A DNA stretch of 64,000 bases from Streptomyces rimosus subsp. rimosus (GCF_000720725.1 NZ_JOCQ01000043.1:1-64000); one strand, 5' to 3'. Positions 1 to 9,345 are shown, counted from the stretch's first letter. Numbers and translations: made by a program. Notes: generated by a model from the sequence alone, not told the origin.

Positions 1-1
1 C

Positions 2-1630
2 CGCCGCCCCCGCCACCTCCGTCTGCGGCCCCGGCGGTGGACGTTGCGTACGCGGCTGGTCGTCTCGGCCGTGCTGATGGTCGCGGTGGTCTGCGCGGTG
101 ATCGGTACGGTCACCACCATCGCCCTGCACTCCTACCTCCAGGGCCAACTGGACGACAAGCTGCTGGAGTCGGCCCAGCACACGGGCGCCCGGGAGGGGA
201 GCTTCCTCGATCACCGGGGCCTCGGGTTCATCGTCGGGCCCGGCCAGCCCATCAACACGGTCGGCGCGCGCCTCTCCTCCGACGGAGAGATCATCGCGGC
301 GGCCCGCAGCATCGACGCGCGCAACCCGATGCCCGCTCAGAACATGGCCTCGCTGACGGACGAGCAGGTGACCGCGCTGGCCGGCGCCCGGCGCGACGGG
401 CGTCCGCACACCGTCACCCTGCCCGGCCTCGGCGACTACCGCGTCGCCTCCGCGCGGGACGACTCCGCGCTGGTCGGCCTGCCGTCCGGCGACGTGCAGA
501 ACGTCGTCGGCCGGCTGATCGTCGTGGAGGTCTGCGTCACGGCCGCGGGCCTGGTGGCGGCCGGTCTCGCAGGCGCGGCCACGGTCCGGATGGCGCTGTG
601 GCCGCTGCGCCGGGTCGCTGCCACGGCCACCCGGGTCTCCGAGCTCCCGCTGCACCGCGGCGAGGTGGCCCTGCACGAACGCGTCCCGGCCGCCGAGGCG
701 GATCCGCGTACGGAGGTCGGCCAGGTCGGCGCGGCGCTCAACCGGATGCTGGGCCACGTCGGTTCGGCGCTCGCCGCCCGCCAGGAGAGCGAGACGCGCG
801 TCCGCAGGTTCGTCGCCGACGCCAGCCACGAGCTGCGCACACCGCTGGCCTCGATACGCGGCTACGCCGAGCTGACCCGGCGCGGCCGTGAGGAGCCCGG
901 CCCCGCCACCCGGCACGCCCTGGGGCGCATCGAGTCCGAGGCGCAGCGGATGACGGGCCTGGTGGAGGATCTGCTGCTGCTCGCCCGCCTGGACGCCGGC
1001 CGCCCGCTGTCGTACGAGAGCACCGACCTCGCGCCGCTGGTCGTGGACGCCGTCAGCGACGCCCGCGCGGCCGGTCCCGGCCACAAATGGCGACTGGAAC
1101 TGCCCGGCGACCCGGTGTGCGTACGCGCCGACGCCGACCGGCTGCACCAGGTTCTGGTCAACCTGCTGGCCAACGCCCGTACGCACACCCCCGAGGGCAC
1201 CACGGTCGTCGCCCGCCTCCGTCACGAGCCGCCGGTGCCCGGCGCGGGCCGCTTCGTCCGGCTGGAGGTGCGGGACGACGGCCCCGGCGTGCCGCCCGGC
1301 CTGCTGCCGCACGTCTTCGAACGCTTCGCCCGCGGCGACGCGTCCCGCGCCCGTACGGGTACGGGAGCCGGAGGGGCTGGCGGCGCGGACGGGAGCGCAG
1401 GACGGCGGACCGGCGGCAGCACGGGCCTCGGGCTGGCGATCGTGCAGGCCGTGGTCACGGCGCACGGCGGCACGGCCCGGGTGGAGAGCGCGCCCGGACG
1501 TACGGTCTTCAGCGTCCGGCTGCCCGCCGACGGACCGGCGCGCGACGCCACACGCGCCCCTCGGCTTCACCAAGCGCCCCTGGAACACACCCATTCACAG
1601 GCGGATCACAGCGGCACCACACAAGGGTGA
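2..1630 (+). CDS. Sensor histidine kinase, 5' end beyond window
   Basis: Membrane sensor kinase of a two-component system. The reading frame is open to the left edge, and the residues before the first in-window start codon (TTG at 44, RRWT-LRTRL) look like real kinase sequence, so the gene most likely starts outside the window. Counting from 44, one membrane segment lies near residues 7-30, a periplasmic region follows, a second segment lies near 160-185, then a HAMP linker. The H-box is ASHELRTPLAS with phosphorylated His at about 262. The N-box (NLLANARTHTPEG), G1 (DDGPGVP) and G2 (GLGLAIV) are all present. A Gly/Ala/Arg-rich insertion of about 25 residues lies between the F-box and G2. No response regulator is inside the window; it probably lies just upstream. 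Confidence 0.93.
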   Translation, partial: RRPRHLRLRPRRWTLRTRLVVSAVLMVAVVCAVIGTVTTIALHSYLQGQLDDKLLESAQHTGAREGSFLDHRGLGFIVGPGQPINTVGARLSSDGEIIAAARSIDARNPMPAQNMASLTDEQVTALAGARRDGRPHTVTLPGLGDYRVASARDDSALVGLPSGDVQNVVGRLIVVEVCVTAAGLVAAGLAGAATVRMALWPLRRVAATATRVSELPLHRGEVALHERVPAAEADPRTEVGQVGAALNRMLGHVGSALAARQESETRVRRFVADASHELRTPLASIRGYAELTRRGREEPGPATRHALGRIESEAQRMTGLVEDLLLLARLDAGRPLSYESTDLAPLVVDAVSDARAAGPGHKWRLELPGDPVCVRADADRLHQVLVNLLANARTHTPEGTTVVARLRHEPPVPGAGRFVRLEVRDDGPGVPPGLLPHVFERFARGDASRARTGTGAGGAGGADGSAGRRTGGSTGLGLAIVQAVVTAHGGTARVESAPGRTVFSVRLPADGPARDATRAPRLHQAPLEHTHSQADHSGTTQG

Positions 1631-1656
1631 CAGCGCGCCCGGCGAGTGTCGGTGGC

Positions 1657-2976
1657 ATGACGACGACACAGCCGGCCCAGACCCCTCTGGGCTCCCTGCC
1701 GCCTCGTGAGCATCTGCGCCCCGGGCAGACCACCACGGTGCTCGATGTCGTGATCCCCGTCCACAACGAGGAGTCCGACCTGGAGCCCTGTGTACGGCGG
1801 CTCCATGACCACCTCTCCCGCACCTTCCCGTACGGCTTCCGGATCACCATCGCGGACAACGCGAGCACGGACCGCACTCCCGAGATCTCCGCGTCGCTGG
1901 ACGAGGCGATCGAGGAGGTGACGGCCGTGCGCCTGGAGGAGAAGGGGCGCGGCCGGGCACTGCGCACCGTGTGGTCCCTCTCCGGGGCCCCGGTGCTCGC
2001 CTACATGGACGTCGATCTGTCCACCGACCTGAACGCGCTGCTGCCGCTGGTCGCGCCGCTGATCTCCGGCCACTCCGACCTGGCGATCGGTTCGCGGCTG
2101 GCGCGCAGTTCGCGGGTGGTGCGCGGGCCGAAGCGCGAGTTCATCTCCCGCTCGTACAACCTCATCCTGCGCGGCTCGCTGGCCGCCCGCTTCTCGGACG
2201 CGCAGTGCGGCTTCAAGGCAGTACGGGGCGATGTCGCCGAACGGCTGCTGCCGATGGTCGAGGACAGCGGCTGGTTCTTCGACACCGAGATGCTGGTGCT
2301 CGCGGAACGCGCCGGGCTGCGCATCCACGAGGTGCCGGTGGACTGGGTGGACGATCCGCACAGCACCGTGCACATCGTGCGGACGGCCACCGAGGACCTC
2401 AAGGGCGTCTGGCGGGTGGGGCGGGCGCTGGCGACCGGGGCGCTGCCGCTGGACCGGCTCGCCCGGCCCTTCGGGGACGACCCGCGCGACCGCGACCTGA
2501 GCGGTGTGCCGCGTGGGCTGGCGCGCCAGGTCATGGGCTTCTGCGTGGTCGGCGCCCTCAGCACGCTGCTCTACCTGGGCCTCTACTCGCTCTTCCGGCT
2601 CGGCGTCGGACCGCAGGCGGCCAACGCCGCCGCGCTGCTGCTGTCGGCGATCGGCAACACAGCGGCGAACCGGCGGCTGACCTTCGGCGTACGGGGCCGG
2701 GACCGCGCCGTGCGCCACCAGGCCCAGGGGCTCGTCGTCTTCGGCATCGGCCTGGCCCTGACCAGCGGCTCGCTGGCCGCCCTGGACGCCGCGACCGGCA
2801 CCCCCGCGCACGGCACCGAGATGGCCGTCCTGGTGGCCGCGAACCTCGCGGCGACACTGCTGCGGTTCCTGCTCTTCCGCGCGTGGGTCTTCACGGACCG
2901 GGAGCGGGAGGGCCGGGCCGCGGAGCCCGACCGGCTCACCGCCGTACCGAACCACCCTGGCAGGAGCACCCGATGA
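1657..2976 (+). CDS. GT2 glycosyltransferase fused to GtrA membrane domain
   Basis: Predicted polyprenol-phosphate sugar transferase of 439 aa. The N-terminal part is a GT-A family 2 catalytic domain with the start motif DVVIPVHNEE near residue 35 and the metal-binding MDVDLS (Asp118, Asp120). The C-terminal third, about residues 290-415, has four hydrophobic helices of GtrA type, which helps carry lipid-linked sugars across the membrane. The ATG at 1657 is chosen because homology starts shortly after it; the frame stays open far upstream inside the kinase gene without meaningful similarity. The stop overlaps the next ATG (ATGA at 2973-2976), so the two glycosyltransferase genes are translationally coupled. 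Likely role: making the polyprenyl-phospho-hexose donor used by the GT39 partner. Confidence 0.92.
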   Translation: MTTTQPAQTPLGSLPPREHLRPGQTTTVLDVVIPVHNEESDLEPCVRRLHDHLSRTFPYGFRITIADNASTDRTPEISASLDEAIEEVTAVRLEEKGRGRALRTVWSLSGAPVLAYMDVDLSTDLNALLPLVAPLISGHSDLAIGSRLARSSRVVRGPKREFISRSYNLILRGSLAARFSDAQCGFKAVRGDVAERLLPMVEDSGWFFDTEMLVLAERAGLRIHEVPVDWVDDPHSTVHIVRTATEDLKGVWRVGRALATGALPLDRLARPFGDDPRDRDLSGVPRGLARQVMGFCVVGALSTLLYLGLYSLFRLGVGPQAANAAALLLSAIGNTAANRRLTFGVRGRDRAVRHQAQGLVVFGIGLALTSGSLAALDAATGTPAHGTEMAVLVAANLAATLLRFLLFRAWVFTDREREGRAAEPDRLTAVPNHPGRSTR

Positions 2977-5072
2977 CGACCCGGTCCCCCCACCTCGCCG
3001 AGCCGGTCCCGAACCCGGCCGGGCAGGCACCGGAGCCTGTCCCCGGGACGCCGGTCCCCGCCTCCCCCCGCTGGGCCCGCCCCGCCCTCCTCGTACTCCT
3101 CCTGGCCACCGCCGCCCTCTACCTCTGGGACCTGGGCGCGTCCGGTTACGCGAACCAGTTCTACTCGGCGGCGGCCCAGGCGGGCTCCGCGAGCTGGAAG
3201 GCGTTCTTCTTCGGTTCGTCCGACGCTGCCAACTCCATCACCGTCGACAAGCCCCCGGCCGCCCTGTGGCCGATGGCCCTGTCCGTACGGCTCTTCGGCC
3301 TCAGCTCGTGGGCGGTCCTGGTGCCGGAGGCGCTGATGGGCGTCGCCACGGTCGGGGTGCTGTACGCGGCCGTACGGCGCCGCTTCGGCGCGGGTGCCGG
3401 GCTGTTCGCGGGCGCGCTGCTGGCGCTGACGCCGGTCGCCGCCCTGATGTTCCGCTTCAACAACCCCGACGCGCTGCTGTGTCTGCTCATGGTCTGCGCC
3501 GTGTACTGCGTCCTGCGCGCGCTGGAGGACGCCCGTACCAAGTGGCTGCTGCTGGCGGGCGTCTGCTTCGGTCTCGCCTTCCTGGCCAAGACGTTGCAGG
3601 CGTGGCTGATCCTGCCGCCGCTGGCGGTCGTGTACGCGGTCTGCGCGCCTACCCCGCTGCGCCGCCGGATCGGCCAACTGCTGCTGGGCGGGCTGGCGAT
3701 GGTGGTGTCCGGCGGCTGGTGGGTCGCGATCGTGGAACTGTGGCCGGCCGCGTCACGCCCGTACATCGGAGGCTCGCAGCACAACAGCTTCCTGGAGCTG
3801 ACCTTCGGCTACAACGGCCTCGGCCGCATCAACGGCAACGAGACCGGCAGTGTGGGCGGCGGCCGCCCCGGCGGCGGTGGTGGTGGCGGGGGTGCCTGGG
3901 GCGACACCGGCATCACCCGGCTCTTCACCTCCGACATGGGCGGCCAGATCTCCTGGCTGCTGCCTGCCGCGTTCCTGCTGCTGGCCGCCGGGCTGGTGGT
4001 GCTGCGGCGGGCCCGGCGTACGGACGCCGCGCGCGCTGCGTTCCTGGTGTGGGGCGGAGCGCTGCTGATGACGTTCGCGACGTTCAGCTTCATGTCCGGG
4101 ATCTTCCACCAGTACTACAACGTGGCCCTGGCGCCGTACATCGCGGCGCTGGTAGCGATGGGCGCGACGCTGCTGTGGCAGCGGCGGTCCCGTACCGCCG
4201 CCGTGCTGCTGCTGGCGGTCACGGTCGCGGCGACGGCGGCATGGGCGTACGTCCTGCTGGCGCGTTCGCCGCAGTGGCTGCCGTGGCTGCGCTGGGCCGT
4301 CGTCGCGGTAGGCGCCGTGGCGGCGCTGGGGCTGCTGCTGTCCGTACGGATGGGCCGGCGGCTGTCCGTACGGCTGGGCCGGCGCCTGGCCGTGGTGGCC
4401 GCCGGGCTGGGCATCGCCGCCGGACTGGGCGGCCCGGTCGCGTACGCCGTGAACACGGTCGGCACCCCGCACACCGGCTCCATCGTCACGGCGGGGCCGG
4501 AGGTCAAGGGCGCCGGAGGCCGGCACGGGGGAATGATCGTCATCGGTGGGCGCGGGACCGGGCCGGGTGGCAAGGGCGGCAGGGCGAACGGCGGTACGGG
4601 CGGCCCGCCACCCGGCCAGGGGCCCGGTCAGGGACCCGGCCGGGGCCAGGGCCCTGGACAACGCGACGGCGCCCGTCAGAACGGCCTCGGCGGTCTCCTC
4701 GACGGTCAGCGGGTCAGCGCCAAGGCCAAAGCCGCCCTTCGGAAGAACGCCGCCGACCACACCTGGGCCGCCGCCGCGATCGGCTCGCAGAACGCCGCCG
4801 GCTACCAGCTCGCCACCGGCCTCCCGGTCATGCCCATCGGCGGCTTCAACGGCAGCGACCCGTCACCGACCCTCGAACAGTTCAAGGAGTACGTACGCCA
4901 GGGCAAGATCCACTACTTCATCGGCGGCGGTATGGGCGGTGGCTTTTTCGGCGGCGGCAAGGACCGCAACAGCTCCACCTCGTCCGACATCACGAGCTGG
5001 GTCGAGAAGTCGTTCAAGAAGGTGACTGTCGGCGGAACGGCGCTGTACGACCTGACCCGCCCGGTCTCGTGA
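2973..5072 (+). CDS. ArnT-like GT39 family membrane glycosyltransferase
   Basis: 699-aa integral membrane transferase of the GT39/ArnT superfamily. It should use polyprenyl-phosphate sugar from the coupled upstream enzyme to modify extracytoplasmic targets. The hallmark stretch after the first helix is visible (YANQFYSAAAQAGS, then ITVDKPPAALW with the loop acidic residue), followed by about 10-12 membrane segments. A Gly-rich loop (residues 290-310) and a second Gly/Pro/Gln-rich stretch (about 520-570) are low-complexity insertions. The C-terminal soluble domain has the GGFNGSDPSPTLEQF and HYFIGGG pattern found in Streptomyces members. The start is fixed by the ATGA overlap with the preceding gene. 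Confidence 0.93.
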   Translation: MTTRSPHLAEPVPNPAGQAPEPVPGTPVPASPRWARPALLVLLLATAALYLWDLGASGYANQFYSAAAQAGSASWKAFFFGSSDAANSITVDKPPAALWPMALSVRLFGLSSWAVLVPEALMGVATVGVLYAAVRRRFGAGAGLFAGALLALTPVAALMFRFNNPDALLCLLMVCAVYCVLRALEDARTKWLLLAGVCFGLAFLAKTLQAWLILPPLAVVYAVCAPTPLRRRIGQLLLGGLAMVVSGGWWVAIVELWPAASRPYIGGSQHNSFLELTFGYNGLGRINGNETGSVGGGRPGGGGGGGGAWGDTGITRLFTSDMGGQISWLLPAAFLLLAAGLVVLRRARRTDAARAAFLVWGGALLMTFATFSFMSGIFHQYYNVALAPYIAALVAMGATLLWQRRSRTAAVLLLAVTVAATAAWAYVLLARSPQWLPWLRWAVVAVGAVAALGLLLSVRMGRRLSVRLGRRLAVVAAGLGIAAGLGGPVAYAVNTVGTPHTGSIVTAGPEVKGAGGRHGGMIVIGGRGTGPGGKGGRANGGTGGPPPGQGPGQGPGRGQGPGQRDGARQNGLGGLLDGQRVSAKAKAALRKNAADHTWAAAAIGSQNAAGYQLATGLPVMPIGGFNGSDPSPTLEQFKEYVRQGKIHYFIGGGMGGGFFGGGKDRNSSTSSDITSWVEKSFKKVTVGGTALYDLTRPVS

Positions 5073-5133
5073 GGCAGGCGCCGACCCGCGCGACGAGATA
5101 GCGAGTCGTCGCCTCCCGCCCCCCATTAATCGC

Positions 5134-5202
5134 CTGTACGGCGTATAACGCTCCCTGTACGGTGTACGCGTCCCGCTCTTCCGCTCGCACCACTCCGTAC
5201 AG
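5134..5202. promoter_or_regulatory. Repeat cluster upstream of MFS gene, possible operator
   Basis: Two direct copies of CTGTACGGYGTA start at 5134 and 5155, 21 bp apart (two helical turns), and an inverted CCGTACAG lies at 5195-5202, just before the ribosome binding site of the MFS gene. Such spacing on one DNA face suits a dimeric repressor. The TetR encoded directly downstream is the natural candidate. This is inference; no -35/-10 pair is obvious. Confidence 0.45.
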
Positions 5203-5211
5203 GGAGCCTGT

Positions 5212-6789
5212 ATGTCCTCCGTGGCGCCCAACGCCACCGATCCCTTGAGCCCGGCCCGCAACCCGGCCCGCTGGCTCATCCTCGCCGTCATCTGCCTCGC
5301 GCAGCTGACCGTCCTGCTCGACAACACCGTCCTGAACGTCGCCGTGCCCTCCCTCACCGAGGAGATGGGCGCCACCACCGCCGACGTGCAGTGGATGCTC
5401 AACGCGTACTCCCTGGTCCAGTCCGGCCTGCTGCTCACCGCGGGCAACGCCGCCGACCGCTACGGCCGCAAGAAGATGCTCGCCCTCGGCCTGGTGCTGT
5501 TCGGTGTCGCCTCGCTCGCCGCCTCCCTCGCCCAGTCGCCCGGCCAGCTGATCGCGGCCCGCGCCGGGATGGGCGTCGGCGGCGCGCTGCTGATGACGAC
5601 CACCCTCGCCGTCGTGATGCAGATCTTCGACGACACCGAGCGCCCCAAGGCCATCGGTATCTGGAGCTCGGTCAACTCGCTCGGCTTCGCCGCCGGGCCG
5701 CTGATCGGCGGCACGCTGCTGGCGCACTTCTGGTGGGGCGCGCTGTTCCTGATCAACATCCCGGTCGCGCTGATCGGCCTGGTCGCCGTCCTGCGGCTGG
5801 TCCCCGAGTCGAAGAACCCCAGCGGCGACCGCCCCGACCTGGTCGGCGCGCTGCTCTCCATGATCGGGATGGTGGGCGTGGTCTTCGCGATCATCTCCGG
5901 ACCGGACAGCGGCTGGCTCTCCGGGCGGGTGCTGGGCTCCGCCGCCGTCGGCGTCGTGGGCCTGGCCGTCTTCGCGCTGTGGGAACTGCACGTCCCGCAC
6001 CCGATGCTGGACATGCACTTCTTCCGCAACAGCCGCTTCATCGGCGCGGTCTCCGGCGGCATCCTGGTCGCCTTCGGCCTGGGCGGCTCGATGTTCCTGC
6101 TCACCCAGCACCTGCAACTGGTCCTCGGTTACGGCCCGTTGGAGGCCGGTCTGCGGATGGCGCCGCTGGCGCTGATGGTCGTCGCATTGAACTTCAGCGG
6201 CCTGAGCGCCCGGCTGATGCCCCGGCTGGGCACCCCCGGCATGATCGTGTCCGGTATGACCCTGCTGGCCGCCGGTCTGACCGCCATCGCCACGCTGGGC
6301 AGCGACAGCTACGGCGGCATGCTGCTCGGCCTGCTGGTGATGGGCGTCGGCGTGGCGTTCGCGATGCCCGCCATGGCCAACGCGGTGATGTCCGCGATCC
6401 CGGTGGAGAAGGCCGGGGTGGGCGCGGGCGTGAACGGCACCCTGATGGAATTCGGCCAGGGCCTGGGCGTCGCGGTCCTCGGCGCGGTGCTCAACTCCCG
6501 CTTCGCCGCGCTGCTCCCGGCGGTCGCGCTGGGCGCCGGTTCGCTGCCCGCGGCGCTGGCCCTGGCCCGTACGGACGCGGACCGGGCGGCCGTGCACGAC
6601 GCGTTCGCCTCCGGTATCGGCACCAGCCAACTGGTGGGCGCGGTGGCCGTCTTCCTCGGCGGCCTGCTCGCGGCGTTCCTGCTGCGCCGCGCGGAGCGCG
6701 ACCGGTCCGCGCCGGGCGACGGCGCGCACCGTGCCGACGTGCCCGAAGGCGGTACCGGCCCGGCTCCGGCCGCCGCCCGCCCGGAATAG
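5212..6789 (+). CDS. DHA2 family MFS drug efflux transporter
   Basis: 525-aa proton-driven exporter of the 14-helix DHA2 (EmrB/QacA) type. Helix 1 carries the DNTVLNVAVPSL motif, loop 2-3 has ADRYGRKKML (motif A), and helix 5 has GxxxGPxIGG (AAGPLIGG, motif C of antiporters). ATG at 5212 follows AGGGAG seven bases upstream. A TetR gene follows 42 bp downstream on the same strand, the common arrangement for self-regulated efflux. The substrate cannot be told from sequence. Confidence 0.93.
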   Translation: MSSVAPNATDPLSPARNPARWLILAVICLAQLTVLLDNTVLNVAVPSLTEEMGATTADVQWMLNAYSLVQSGLLLTAGNAADRYGRKKMLALGLVLFGVASLAASLAQSPGQLIAARAGMGVGGALLMTTTLAVVMQIFDDTERPKAIGIWSSVNSLGFAAGPLIGGTLLAHFWWGALFLINIPVALIGLVAVLRLVPESKNPSGDRPDLVGALLSMIGMVGVVFAIISGPDSGWLSGRVLGSAAVGVVGLAVFALWELHVPHPMLDMHFFRNSRFIGAVSGGILVAFGLGGSMFLLTQHLQLVLGYGPLEAGLRMAPLALMVVALNFSGLSARLMPRLGTPGMIVSGMTLLAAGLTAIATLGSDSYGGMLLGLLVMGVGVAFAMPAMANAVMSAIPVEKAGVGAGVNGTLMEFGQGLGVAVLGAVLNSRFAALLPAVALGAGSLPAALALARTDADRAAVHDAFASGIGTSQLVGAVAVFLGGLLAAFLLRRAERDRSAPGDGAHRADVPEGGTGPAPAAARPE

Positions 6790-6831
6790 CATCGACTCCG
6801 TACCACTGCGTAACGAAAGGGAGGGCGCGAG

Positions 6832-7656
6832 ATGGCCGCGACTTCGGACCGCGCCGGGAAACAGCCGAAAAGCGTATGGCTGGCCGAGCGCCCCCCGGTG
6901 AAACGGAAGGCGGACCAGCCGGCCGGACTGGACCTCGACAAGATCGTCGCGGCCACGGTCCGGCTGCTGGACGCCGAGGGCCTGGCGAAGTTCTCCATGC
7001 GCCGCCTCGCCGCCGAGCTGGGCGTCACCGCCATGTCCGTCTACTGGTACGTCGACACCAAGGACGACCTGCTGGAACTGGCCATGGACGCGGCGGCCGG
7101 CGAGATCGACCTGCCCGACGAGTCCGACGAGGGGGCGGACTGGCGCGACCAGCTGCGCCACCTGGCCACCGAATACCGCACCATGCTGCTCGCCCACCCC
7201 TGGGTGCCGAGGTTGCTGGGGGAGTACATCAACTTCGGGCCGCACTCGATGGCCTTCTCCAATGCGACCCTGCGGGTGATGGCGCGCAGCGGCCTCTCGA
7301 AGGAGTCGACGTCCGGGGCGCTGGCGGCGGTGTTCCAGTTCGTCTACGGCTTCTGCACCATCCAGGGCCTGCACCGCGCCCGCTGCCGGGCCGAGGGCTC
7401 CACCCTGGACGAGTACTTCCAGCAGGTCGTGGGCGCCGTGCGGAGCCGCCCGGAGTTCGCCGAGGCGATGGAGCTGTCCGTCAAGGCGGTGTACGCGCGC
7501 AAGGGGCTGACCGCCGAACAGATGCTGGAGCACGACTTCGCCTTCGCCCTCGACCTCCAGATCGCGGGCATCGAGGCGATGCGGGAGCGGGAGCTCGCGC
7601 GTACGGAGGAGGGGCGGGACGGCGGCCGGCAGGAGGGGCTGGACGGCGCCCGGTAG
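6832..7656 (+). CDS. TetR family repressor
   Basis: 274-aa regulator with an N-terminal HTH (residues about 37-85, containing SMRRLAAELGVTAMSVYWYV) and a TetR_C_1 type ligand-binding domain (from about 100, with the HPWVPRLL pattern). ATG at 6832 is preceded by AAGGGAGGG. It probably represses the MFS gene upstream in response to the exported drug. The last 16 codons and the stop are made of a 24-bp tandem repeat that runs on past the gene, so the C-terminal tail (GRDGGRQEGLDGAR) is a repeat product and is unlikely to be functional. Confidence 0.93.
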   Translation: MAATSDRAGKQPKSVWLAERPPVKRKADQPAGLDLDKIVAATVRLLDAEGLAKFSMRRLAAELGVTAMSVYWYVDTKDDLLELAMDAAAGEIDLPDESDEGADWRDQLRHLATEYRTMLLAHPWVPRLLGEYINFGPHSMAFSNATLRVMARSGLSKESTSGALAAVFQFVYGFCTIQGLHRARCRAEGSTLDEYFQQVVGAVRSRPEFAEAMELSVKAVYARKGLTAEQMLEHDFAFALDLQIAGIEAMRERELARTEEGRDGGRQEGLDGAR

Positions 7657-7707
7657 GAGGGGCGGGACGGCGGCCGCCAGGAGGGGCGGGACGGCGGCCG
7701 GTAGGAG
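7608..7707. repeat. 24-bp tandem repeat, four units, at the 3' end of tetR
   Basis: Four consecutive units of the form GGAGGGGCGGGACGGCGGCC plus GGYA run from 7608 to 7703 with a partial fifth. Units differ at one to four positions. The tetR stop codon TAG is the end of the second unit, so unit gain or loss would change the protein tail in 8-residue steps. Confidence 0.85.
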
Positions 7708-7874
7708 CGGACAGCGCCCCTATCACCCCCCACGCCGTCATGTGCGCCCCGCGCGTCCGGACGCGTGAAGCGGTCCCGCCGAACGTGGGCATCGGCCGAC
7801 GTGTCGGTTTTTCGGACCGCCGCTGCGTGAACCTCTTTTCTGATCATTTCTCAGCGCAGCGTAAGGAGCTCCAT

Positions 7875-8111
7875 ATGCGCGTTCGTACTGCCATCAGCGC
7901 GGGTGTCCTGACCGTCGCCGCCGTCCTCGGCAGCGTCGGTACCGCCGTCGCCGACGCCGGTGCGGGGGCCAAGGTCGCCAACTCGCCGGGCATCCTGTCC
8001 GGCAACGCCATCCAGGTCCCGGTCGACGTCGGCATCCCGATCTGTGGCAACACCATCGACGTCATCGGGCTGCTGAACCCCGCCACGGGCAACAAGTGCA
8101 AGACCAACTAA
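7875..8111 (+). CDS. Short chaplin, hydrophobic cell-surface protein
   Basis: 78-aa secreted protein. A signal peptide of about 27 residues ends at AVADA. The mature part is one chaplin domain (NSPGILSGN, then IPVDVGIP-like strand, the two cysteines in CGNTIDVIGLLNP and NKC). Short chaplins self-assemble into the amyloid-like layer that lowers surface tension and coats aerial hyphae. No LPXTG sorting signal is present, so it is of the short ChpD-H class. ATG at 7875 has AAGGAG seven bases upstream. A strong terminator follows at once. Confidence 0.95.
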   Translation: MRVRTAISAGVLTVAAVLGSVGTAVADAGAGAKVANSPGILSGNAIQVPVDVGIPICGNTIDVIGLLNPATGNKCKTN

Positions 8112-8125
8112 CGGGCCGTCCTGCA

Positions 8126-8170
8126 CGACGGTGCCCCGCCCCTTGCAGTGCAAAGGGCGGGGCACCGTCG
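8126..8170. terminator. Bidirectional terminator between chaplin and yceI genes
   Basis: Arms of about 20 bases (CGACGGTGCCCCGCCCCTTG and its near-perfect complement) flank a short loop. It lies between the converging chaplin and YceI genes and can serve both. Confidence 0.8.
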
Positions 8171-8205
8171 CGTACGGCCCCGGTCGGGGGGTGGGGGCCG
8201 AGTCG

Positions 8206-9066
8206 TCAGGCCGTCGGCAGGGTCTCGCCCTGTACGGCCTGGATGTCCAGCTCGACACGCAGCGTCGTGCCGATCGCGGCGATGCCGGCGGCGACGACCT
8301 GGTTGTAGTTCATCTTGAAGTCCTCGCGGCGCAGCTCCGCGGTGGCGTTGAAGGCCGCCCGCACGCCACCCCACGGGTCCGGGCCCGTACCGAGGTAGCT
8401 CAGGTCCAGGTCCACCGGGCGGACCACGCCGCGCAGCGACAGCTCGCCGTGCACGGTCCAGCGGTCCGGGCCGGCCGGCTCCAGGCCGGTGCTGCGGTAG
8501 GTCATCTCCGGGTACTGCTCGACGTCCAGGAAGTCCCCGGTCCGCAGGTGCCCGTCGCGCATCCCGTTGCCGGTGTCGATCGACGCCGTCCTGATGACCG
8601 CCTCGACCGACGACTTGTTCAGGTCCTCGGCGATCTCAATGCGCCCGGCGAAGTCCAGGAAGCGGCCGTGCACGCTGGTGATGCCCAGGTGCTGGGCGGT
8701 CGCCGCGACCGTCGAGTGCATCGGGTCGATGGTCCAGGCGCCGGGCGGCGGCAGCTCCGCCCCGCCCTGCCGCGCCAGCGTCACATTGCCGACGTCCATC
8801 CGGCCGCTCGCCGTCACGATCGCGCTGGAGGCCACCGGCGCGTAGCCGACCGCCGTCACGATCACCGTGTACGGGCCGGGGGCCAGCGGCTGCGCGTCCC
8901 GTACGAGACCGTCCTCGTCGGCCGCCGCGCGCAGCACCTGGGTGCCGGTCATGTCGGTGACGGTCAGCACCGCGTGCTGCACCGCCCAGCCGTCCCTCGT
9001 ACGGATCTGCGCGCGGACGCCCGCGCCCTTGGCCGGTCCCGCCGCTGCCGCGCCCGTCGAACTCAT
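8206..9066 (-). CDS. YceI-like lipocalin protein with N-terminal CarboxypepD_reg domain
   Basis: 286-aa protein. Residues about 15-95 form a carboxypeptidase regulatory-like beta-sandwich (GPYTVIVTAVGYAPV). Residues about 105-285 are a YceI domain (WTIDPMHSTV, GRFLDFAGRI, ASIDTGNGMRDGHL, GELSLRGVVRPV), a lipocalin-like fold that binds isoprenoid or other lipids. ATG at 9066 is preferred over GTG at 9072 because GGGAG lies five bases before the ATG. The gene lies 279 bp behind an MFS pump whose C-terminus has three domains of the same beta-sandwich family, which suggests the two proteins act together. There is no signal peptide, unlike classical periplasmic YceI. Confidence 0.9.
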   Translation of the reverse strand: MSSTGAAAAGPAKGAGVRAQIRTRDGWAVQHAVLTVTDMTGTQVLRAAADEDGLVRDAQPLAPGPYTVIVTAVGYAPVASSAIVTASGRMDVGNVTLARQGGAELPPPGAWTIDPMHSTVAATAQHLGITSVHGRFLDFAGRIEIAEDLNKSSVEAVIRTASIDTGNGMRDGHLRTGDFLDVEQYPEMTYRSTGLEPAGPDRWTVHGELSLRGVVRPVDLDLSYLGTGPDPWGGVRAAFNATAELRREDFKMNYNQVVAAGIAAIGTTLRVELDIQAVQGETLPTA

Positions 9067-9217
9067 TCCCACTCCCGTTCTTGCCTCTCACATGTCGGGC
9101 TCCGGGCGGCGGCACGCAGGCCGTCCCCTGCCTGTGCGCGTACCGCCGCCGGAGCCCTGGGGTCCGGACCGTGCGCCTTTCCGCTCAGAAGACGCGCGGG
9201 CCGGGGTCTTGTCCCCC

Positions 9218-9308
9218 GGGTCGTACCGGATTTCCGGTCGTACCGGAGTTCCCGGTGATACCCGGTTTCCCGGACGTACCGGATTTCCGGTCGTGCCGGG
9301 GTTCCCGG
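9218..9308. repeat. 17-18 bp tandem repeat between MFS and yceI genes
   Basis: About five degenerate units resembling GGTCGTACCGGATTTCC run head to tail. They lie in the 279-bp spacer between the pump stop and the YceI start. A hairpin (arms 9306-9313 and 9329-9336) with a nested GCCGTACGGC sits at their edge, next to the pump stop, and lacks a T tract. Confidence 0.75.
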
Positions 9309-9345
9309 GGGCCCGCCGCCGTACGGCAGGCCCCCGGGCCCGGGA

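Noticed and set aside
7481..7792. Minus-strand frame with GRRPAPP repeats
   Set aside because: Product of the 24-bp DNA repeat read on the other strand; not a gene.
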